DNA of 9,989 bases. Origin: Aquificaceae bacterium. GTDB lineage: Bacteria; Aquificota; Aquificia; Aquificales; Aquificaceae. Positions 5,497 to 9,989 of the stretch are shown here, one piece after another. How positions within the stretch are numbered: the stretch's first letter is position 1; the number at the start of each line of letters is the position of its first letter. The position numbers and the translations under genes are program-made. The stretch spans positions 1 to 9,989 of the forward strand of contig WFYM01000120.1 of NCBI GenBank assembly GCA_015490115.1, read 5' to 3'. The notes beneath the pieces were generated by a model that worked only from the letters and a program-made list of their open reading frames with translations, was not told where the DNA came from and did not search any database.

Positions 5497-6165
5497 TTAT
5501 TTCGCCACCTCCCACTCGGTTATCAGGTGGTTCCCCCTCTTGAAGTGGGACCTGAGACGCAGAGGGAGGAGGCTCCTCAGCTTTTTGAAACCTTCACCGC
5601 CGACGAGGGTCGGGACGTTCTCCCCTCCCACTATTACGGGAAGGTGTATTATCCTTATCTCGTCGACTACCCTCCTCCTTATAAGCTCCCAGTTTATAGA
5701 GGCTCCCCCCTCCACCATGAGAGTCCTTATGCCCATGTCGTAGAGCTTAGGAAGGAGTATGTCGAAGTCGACAAGCTCGTCGCCAGCAACTATTACCTCC
5801 GCCCCTTTTTCCTTTATCTTCTCTATCCTCTCCTTCGGCGCCCTTTCCGTAGTCGCTATTATGGTCGGTGCCTCGGAGGTGTTGAGGACGTTGGCGTCGA
5901 GGGGGACGTTCGCAGTGGAGCAGGGGATTATCCGGGTCGGGTTCTTTCCCTTGACGTATCTCACCGTGAGGCTCGGGTTGTCAGTCCTTACCGTCTCACA
6001 ACCTACCATTATCCCGTCAACCTTAGCCCTTATCTCGTGGAGGTATCTGTAAGCCTCCTCGTCCATCAAGCTCATAAGCTCCTTCGATGAGGCTCCCCTG
6101 TATAAGGTGAGCTTACCGTCTACGGTTACCTCGGAGACTATGATTATGTAAGGTCTGTGGACCAT
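5497..6165 (-). CDS. Archaeal-type 2,5-diamino-6-ribosylamino-pyrimidinone phosphate reductase (RibD C-terminal domain family)
   Basis: This stand-alone reductase belongs to the RibD_C/dihydrofolate-reductase-like family. It most resembles the archaeal ArfC and fungal RIB7 enzymes, which reduce the ribosylamino-pyrimidine intermediate of riboflavin synthesis with NAD(P)H before deamination. The 222 residues show RPYIIIVSEVTVDGKL at the N-terminus, then HEIRAKVDGIMVGCETVRTD (43-62), NPSLTVR (63-69), IIATTE, LMVEGGASINW (149-159) and PVIVGGENVPTLV (176-188). There is no fused cytidine-deaminase-like domain as in E. coli RibD, so a separate deaminase should exist elsewhere. Where archaeal homologues have VVDS, this protein has IPCS (79-82), losing an Asp. 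The ATG at 6165 overlaps the upstream stop (TGATG); a GTG one codon earlier (6168) is an equally spaced alternative after AAGGAG. Family is secure; step order in this organism is inferred. Confidence 0.88.
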   Translation of the reverse strand: MVHRPYIIIVSEVTVDGKLTLYRGASSKELMSLMDEEAYRYLHEIRAKVDGIMVGCETVRTDNPSLTVRYVKGKNPTRIIPCSTANVPLDANVLNTSEAPTIIATTERAPKERIEKIKEKGAEVIVAGDELVDFDILLPKLYDMGIRTLMVEGGASINWELIRRRVVDEIRIIHLPVIVGGENVPTLVGGEGFKKLRSLLPLRLRSHFKRGNHLITEWEVAK

Positions 6166-6788
6166 CACTCGTACTCCTTCCCATACTGCCTGTAGAGGTA
6201 TATGATCCTCAAAAGGAGGGAGCAGAGGGTAAGAAAGGCGACGAGCTTTATACCGAACTCAAGTCCCAAGGGAAGCCCTGCCCTCTCGAATAGGGAAAAG
6301 AGTATGAGGGTGATGTGGGTCTCTGGTCTCCCGAAGAAGCCGACGCTCTCCAACGGGTCTTCTATCTTCCCCTTTACCCTCGCGGAGTAACCTATCTCCG
6401 CGTAGGCGACCGGCTTTATGAAGGAGTGGAGCATGGAGACGGTCACCGCCGTGACAGCCACGAAAGGTGAGGCGAAGGTAAAGCCTATGGCTCCGAGGAC
6501 GAACCCGTCCACCCACTTGTCAGCTATCCAGTCGAAGACAGCCCCGAACTTGGAGGTTCTCTCCGTCTCCCTCGCTACGATGCCATCAGCAAGGTCAAAG
6601 AGTCCGGAAAGCAAAAGTAAGGTAGCACCCGTGAGGACCTTCTCCTCGTAGAAGAAGTAAGCGGACATGGTCCCGAGGAATAGGGAGATAAGGGTTATCA
6701 GGTTCGGGTGTATCCCCGTCCTCGCGAGTATAAGCCCGAAGGGTAGGTATATCCTCTTGAGGACCGCCCTCTTGCTCGTCAGGTTCAT
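6165..6788 (-). CDS. CDP-alcohol phosphatidyltransferase family membrane enzyme
   Basis: Enzymes of this family displace CMP from a CDP-alcohol to make phospholipid headgroup or ether-lipid intermediates in the inner membrane. The 207-aa product carries the complete signature D-x2-D-G-x2-A-R-x8-G-x3-D-x3-D, with D65, D68, G69, A72, R73, G82, D86 and D90; these Asp residues bind two metals and the nucleotide. About six hydrophobic segments are visible, for example 28-47, 51-66, 94-120 and 180-198. A further conserved-looking block, GFFGRPETHI (150-159), resembles the GRPER element of archaeal inositol-phosphate-type synthases. PgsA (glycerol phosphate) or an inositol or archaetidyl-type acceptor are all possible, so I give no symbol. 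Its ATG overlaps the ilvC stop (ATGA), with AAGGAG about 6 nt upstream; its stop overlaps the reductase start. It is therefore translationally linked on both sides. Confidence 0.9.
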   Translation of the reverse strand: MNLTSKRAVLKRIYLPFGLILARTGIHPNLITLISLFLGTMSAYFFYEEKVLTGATLLLLSGLFDLADGIVARETERTSKFGAVFDWIADKWVDGFVLGAIGFTFASPFVAVTAVTVSMLHSFIKPVAYAEIGYSARVKGKIEDPLESVGFFGRPETHITLILFSLFERAGLPLGLEFGIKLVAFLTLCSLLLRIIYLYRQYGKEYE

Positions 6789-7786
6789 TTCAGCTCCTTA
6801 CCCGTTATCCAAGGCATCATCTTCCTGAGGTCTTCTCCCACCTTCTCTATAAGGTGGTTTCTGTCCCTCTCGAGGAGGGCGTGGTATACTGGTCTTCCAG
6901 CCTTGTTCTCGAGGACCCACTCCCTCGCGAACCTCCCGTCTTGGATCTCCTTCAAGATCTCCTTCATGAGTGGCTTTACAACTTCGTATATCCTCTCCCC
7001 CCTCGTGACGTCACCGTATTTCGCCGTGTCCGAGATCGAATACCTCATACCCGATATCCCGTATTGGTATATGAGGTCTACGATGAGCTTAAGCTCGTGG
7101 AGGCACTCAAAGTAAGCTATCTCGGGTTGGTAACCTGCTTCCACGAGGGTCTCAAAACCCGCCTTTATGAGGGCTGTAACACCACCGCAGAGGACCGTCT
7201 GCTCACCGAAAAGGTCCGTCTCCGTCTCCTCCTTGAAGGTGGTCTCTATGACGCCCGCCCTCGTCGCACCTATCGCCTTGGCGTAGGCGAGGGCTGTCTC
7301 GAGACACTTCCCGCTCGCGTCCTGATAAACAGCGACGAGGGCGGGAACACCCTTCCCCTCCTCATACATCCACCTGACGAGGTGTCCGGGACCCTTCGGT
7401 GCCACCATGAAGACGTCGACGTCCGGAGGTGGGATTATCTGCTTGAAGTGTATGTTAAAGCCGTGGGCGAAGGCGAGGGTTTTGGAGCTGTCGAGGTTTG
7501 GCTTTACCTCCTTCTCGTAGAGTTCGGGCTGGACCGTATCCGGGACGAGGAACATTATTATGTCCGCCACTTTGGAAGCCTCCGAAGGTGTGAGGACCTC
7601 AAAGCCGTCCTCCTCCGCCTTCTTCCTCGACCTGCTCCCTTCATACAGACCGACGACTACGTCAACACCGCTGTCCCTCAGGTTCAAAGCGTGGGCGTGT
7701 CCTTGGGAGCCGTATCCGAGGATGGCTACCTTTTTCCCTGAGAGGGGCTGGAGGGAGGCGTCCTCGTCGTAGTATATCTTTGCCAT
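6785..7786 (-). CDS. ilvC: Ketol-acid reductoisomerase (acetohydroxy acid isomeroreductase)
   Basis: IlvC converts acetolactate and acetohydroxybutyrate to dihydroxy acids, using NADPH and magnesium, in valine, leucine and isoleucine synthesis. The 333-aa product is a short class I enzyme. It shows the Rossmann motif GYGSQGHAHALN (24-35) and a cofactor-specificity loop YEGSRSR (48-54) containing Ser and Arg residues typical of NADPH binding. AHGFNIHF (107-114) and VAPKGPGH (128-135) follow. The metal site comprises D191, E195, E227 and E231, and S252 lies in SISDTAKYGD. All expected catalytic residues are present. The ATG is preceded by GGAGG with 6-nt spacing, only 3 nt after the hemW stop. 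No ilvB, ilvN, ilvD or leu gene is adjacent, so it sits outside a branched-chain operon here, although a possible promoter lies at the end of hemW. Confidence 0.97.
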   Translation of the reverse strand: MAKIYYDEDASLQPLSGKKVAILGYGSQGHAHALNLRDSGVDVVVGLYEGSRSRKKAEEDGFEVLTPSEASKVADIIMFLVPDTVQPELYEKEVKPNLDSSKTLAFAHGFNIHFKQIIPPPDVDVFMVAPKGPGHLVRWMYEEGKGVPALVAVYQDASGKCLETALAYAKAIGATRAGVIETTFKEETETDLFGEQTVLCGGVTALIKAGFETLVEAGYQPEIAYFECLHELKLIVDLIYQYGISGMRYSISDTAKYGDVTRGERIYEVVKPLMKEILKEIQDGRFAREWVLENKAGRPVYHALLERDRNHLIEKVGEDLRKMMPWITGKELK

Positions 7787-7789
7787 GAT

Positions 7790-8884
7790 TCACCTCCGAC
7801 CTATTGAATTATATACCATTAGGTCAGCGGTAATCTCGTTGGCGAGGATCATGAACTCCTCCTTTATGGCTAAGCCCTCGGGAGCGGGTTCGAAGAACTC
7901 CCTCAAGTGTTCCGGGACCAGCTTCTCAGGTATACCGATCCTCAGCCTGAGCCTCAGCATCAGCCACTCCTCGAACCTGTCCTCCTCCGAGAGTCTCACC
8001 CTGACCCCGACGGGTCTTTTCCCGGAGAGGACCTTTTCCATATAAGCCTTTATGTTCCTCACGTTTCCGTATCTCTCCGAGTTTATAAAGCCCCAAGCGG
8101 AGACGCCGAGACCTATAAACTCCTCCATCGTCCAGTAGAGGAGGTTGTGCCTGCACTCCTTTCCCTCCTTTGCCCAGTTCGAGATCTCATACCTTCTGTA
8201 GCCGAGGTCCTTTAAACCCCTCCAGAGGAGATCGTGAAGCTCCCTTACCTTCTCCTCGTCGGGGGATTTGAGTTCACCCCTTAGGATCTTAGACCCGAGT
8301 GGAGTCCCCTCGTAGGGGGTAAGGAGGTAAGCGGAGACGTGGTCGGGATCGAGCTTCTCTATAAAGGAGAGTTCCTTCTCAAGATCCCCCGGTTCCTGCC
8401 CCGGGTAGCCGTATATGAGATCGACGTTGACGGTGAGACCTGAAGCCTTCGCTGAGAGAACCGCCTCTACAGCCTTTTTCGGTGTGTGCCTCCTCCCGAG
8501 GAGGGAAAGCCCCTTCTCGGTAAAACTCTGGACCCCAATACTTACCCTCGTGAAGCCGATATCTCTTAACTTTTTGAACTCCTCATACCCGTAGTCTTCC
8601 GGGTTGCACTCGACCGTAGCTTCCGAGAGGCGGGAAAGGTCAAAGACCCTCCCCAAACCTTCGAGGAGCTTGAAGAGTTCTTGAGGTCTTAGCTTCGAAG
8701 GGGTCCCGCCTCCGAAGTATAGGGTCTCCGGCTTGATTTCCAAGTCAGTGAAAAGCTCCGCCTCTTTGAGGACCGCCTCCGAATACTCCTCCTGACTTAC
8801 CGGACTCTCAACGAGGGAGTAAAAGTCGCAATAGGGACACTTCTGAGAGCAGAAAGGTATGTGGATGTAAAGCCCCTTTACCAT
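7790..8884 (-). CDS. hemW: Radical SAM haem chaperone HemW (HemN-like)
   Basis: HemW binds haem and a 4Fe-4S cluster and is thought to deliver haem to membrane respiratory proteins. It was long annotated as an oxygen-independent coproporphyrinogen oxidase. The 364-aa product has the radical SAM motif C12-x3-C16-x2-C19 followed by Asp-Phe, as in HemW, rather than the extra Cys of true HemN (CxxxCxxCxC). It also carries HNLLYW at 246-251, the HNxxYW haem-binding signature specific to HemW. Other conserved blocks are LYFGGGTPS (55-63), RVSIGVQSF (113-121), NVDLIYGYPGQ (153-163) and LGVSAWG (259-265). The ATG directly follows the rodA stop (TAAATG) with no good ribosome binding site, so translation is probably coupled to rodA. 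The role in respiration fits a haem-rich chemolithotroph, but that is inference. Confidence 0.95.
   Translation of the reverse strand: MVKGLYIHIPFCSQKCPYCDFYSLVESPVSQEEYSEAVLKEAELFTDLEIKPETLYFGGGTPSKLRPQELFKLLEGLGRVFDLSRLSEATVECNPEDYGYEEFKKLRDIGFTRVSIGVQSFTEKGLSLLGRRHTPKKAVEAVLSAKASGLTVNVDLIYGYPGQEPGDLEKELSFIEKLDPDHVSAYLLTPYEGTPLGSKILRGELKSPDEEKVRELHDLLWRGLKDLGYRRYEISNWAKEGKECRHNLLYWTMEEFIGLGVSAWGFINSERYGNVRNIKAYMEKVLSGKRPVGVRVRLSEEDRFEEWLMLRLRLRIGIPEKLVPEHLREFFEPAPEGLAIKEEFMILANEITADLMVYNSIGRR
7808..7813 (-). promoter_or_regulatory. Consensus -10 hexamer before ilvC, inside the hemW 3' end
   Basis: On the minus strand TATAAT (7813-7808) is an exact -10 hexamer, in a TATATAAT context within the last codons of hemW. 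Initiation about 7 nt downstream would leave a short leader with the ilvC GGAGG site. No good -35 is at the right distance; CTGACC is too close. It may be an internal promoter that lets ilvC be expressed apart from rodA-hemW. Confidence 0.35.
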
Positions 8885-9989
8885 TTACTCATAATTTACC
8901 TCTGACCTCAGAAGCGGGACTGATGTCCTGTAGTCCCTGTATATGCTCTGGAGGATGCCGACGAGTATGCTCGAAGTTATGAAGGAGCTTCCTCCGAAGC
9001 TGACGAAGGGAAGGGGCATACCCACAACCGGAAACAGTCCGAGGGTCATGAGTATGTTGACGCTGTATTGGAACAGAAAGAGAGAGAAAACACCGACAAC
9101 GAAGAGGGTCTCGGAGGTCTCTACTGTAAACTTCGTGTAGCTTAGGATCCTGTAGAGGAAGAGGGTTATAAGGACGACGAGAGTTGAAGCACCTATGAAG
9201 CCAAGCTCCTCACCTATCAAGGAGAATATAAAGTCCGTGTGGACCTCGGGTAGAAACATGAGCTGGGACTGGGTCCCCTTCGTGAGACCTTTCCCCGTCA
9301 GACCTCCCGACCCGACGGCTATGACGGACTGTATGAGCTGGTATCCGCTACCGAGGTAGTCGCTGTATGGGTCCAAGACGGCGAGTATCCTTTTCTTCTG
9401 GTAGTCCCTGAGCATGTCCCATAAAAAAGGGAAGGAGGCGACGGCGAGGAGGACCGAAAGGAGCAAGTATCTAACAGGAACACCCCTTGCTACGACCATA
9501 GCCATCAGGGGAACCGCGTAGGCTGTCGCGGTCCCGAGGTCCGGTTGGTGGAAGGTAACTACAGTAGGGATGGCGAAGGCGAGGCAGAGGAGGACCACTT
9601 TCCTGTCCCTCAAACTCTTTACAAGGGGGAGGAGGCAGGCGGACAGGAGAATGAGGGACATCTTCATGAACTCCGAGGGCTGTATGTTTATAAAACCGAG
9701 GCTGAGCCACCTCTTCGCCCCGTAAACCTCCCTCCCGACTACGAGGACGAGGACGAGCAGAAACAAGTTAAAGAGGTATATATAAAGGGAAAGATCCAAG
9801 AGGTTCCTGAACCTCTCCTTGGAGAGTAAGAAGATAAGGAGCCAACCGAGGAGAACGTATAAGAGGTGCTTCTTAAATAGCAGGGGTGACCCTTCCCCCT
9901 TCAGGGCGCTGTAGACAGCTAAGATACCGAAGATCTGGATCAGGGCGAGGACCCCGAGCAGGAACCAGTCAAGACCTCTCAGCGCCCCC
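8885..9989 (-). CDS. rodA: SEDS peptidoglycan polymerase RodA, 5' end cut by window edge
   Basis: RodA is the multi-pass SEDS glycosyltransferase that polymerises lipid II for side-wall growth, working with PBP2 and MreB. The frame is open to the right edge, giving about 367 codons in view. It begins at residues GALRGLDWFLLGVLALIQI, which match the usual cytoplasmic start and first membrane helix, so only a few residues are missing. The TTG at 9799 is internal, not the start: two membrane helices precede it. RodA-type motifs include GAKRWLSLG and IQPSEF, then DYQKKRILAVLDPYSD, YQLIQSVIAVGSGGLTGKG, GTQSQLMFLPEVHTDFIF (with the catalytic-region Asp) and GMPLPFVSFGGSS near the end. GTQSQL distinguishes RodA from FtsW. 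About ten hydrophobic segments are visible. The neighbouring downstream genes are unrelated to cell shape; uppS at the far end of the window serves the same pathway. Confidence 0.95.
   Translation of the reverse strand, partial: GALRGLDWFLLGVLALIQIFGILAVYSALKGEGSPLLFKKHLLYVLLGWLLIFLLSKERFRNLLDLSLYIYLFNLFLLVLVLVVGREVYGAKRWLSLGFINIQPSEFMKMSLILLSACLLPLVKSLRDRKVVLLCLAFAIPTVVTFHQPDLGTATAYAVPLMAMVVARGVPVRYLLLSVLLAVASFPFLWDMLRDYQKKRILAVLDPYSDYLGSGYQLIQSVIAVGSGGLTGKGLTKGTQSQLMFLPEVHTDFIFSLIGEELGFIGASTLVVLITLFLYRILSYTKFTVETSETLFVVGVFSLFLFQYSVNILMTLGLFPVVGMPLPFVSFGGSSFITSSILVGILQSIYRDYRTSVPLLRSEVNYE

Noticed and set aside
5344..6090. Long open frame (about 248 codons) on the plus strand opposite grpE and the riboflavin reductase
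   Set aside because: It spans two real genes and their intergenic gap, and its sequence is low-complexity Ser/Leu then Tyr/Pro-rich, typical of an antisense shadow.
6854..7741. Long open frame (about 295 codons) on the plus strand opposite ilvC
   Set aside because: It lies entirely antisense to a textbook ilvC with all catalytic residues, has no homology I recognise, and is explained by the codon bias of the real gene.
9797..9799. TTG at 9799 as the rodA start
   Set aside because: The frame continues upstream to the window edge and encodes the expected first two membrane helices of RodA, so the TTG is an internal Leu codon.
1..9989. A CRISPR array, mobile element, toxin-antitoxin pair or defence island
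   Set aside because: I found no spaced direct repeats, terminal inverted repeats, transposase or integrase motifs, or small overlapping gene pairs of that kind; nearly all sequence is accounted for by housekeeping genes.

Overview
The window looks like part of a chromosome from a thermophilic bacterium of the Aquificales (Aquifex/Hydrogenobacter type). The strongest pointer is the KDO-8-phosphate synthase. It has 266 residues and carries the metal ligands C11, H185, E222 and D233 at the numbering known for the Aquifex aeolicus enzyme. Other signs fit: G+C-rich, purine-rich coding strands, heavy use of AGG (Arg) and ATA (Ile), tightly packed genes, and runs of functionally unrelated genes in one apparent operon. 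I see no mobile elements, CRISPR arrays, tRNA or rRNA. This is a housekeeping region rather than an accessory island.

Layout. (1) At the left edge, on the minus strand, a coiled-coil/TPR lipoprotein of the YbgF/CpoB type (115-840) runs into uppS, of which only the first 38 codons are present (1-115). The two overlap in a TGATG junction. (2) Diverging from these across 41 bp is a plus-strand series: kdsA, an unrecognised 267-aa protein, a 46-aa proline-rich small ORF, and metK (882-3816). (3) From 3781 to the right edge everything is on the minus strand. In transcription order this is rodA (5' end cut off), hemW, ilvC, a CDP-alcohol phosphatidyltransferase, an archaeal-type riboflavin-pathway reductase, grpE and hisZ. 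Most junctions overlap or abut (TAAATG, a 3-nt gap, ATGA, TGATG, a 25-nt gap, CTGA). This set converges on metK, and the last 36 nt of the two reading frames overlap tail to tail. No gene-free stretch exceeds 41 bp.

How the genes fit together. UppS makes the undecaprenyl carrier lipid, RodA polymerises glycan strands from lipid II, KdsA makes the KDO precursor for LPS, and the YbgF-like lipoprotein probably sits in the periplasm or outer membrane, so the two ends of the window share a cell-envelope theme. The long minus-strand set mixes cell shape, haem trafficking, branched-chain amino acids, phospholipid, riboflavin, chaperone and histidine functions, which suggests co-transcription rather than a pathway.

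I found no undescribed multi-gene system. The best leads are these: a probable CTG start for hisZ with a near-perfect ribosome binding site; a MetK with a shortened active-site gating loop and altered signature motifs; probable leaderless expression of the plus-strand genes; two uncharacterised proteins between kdsA and metK; and an adjacent pair of archaeal-flavoured genes in the middle of the operon.
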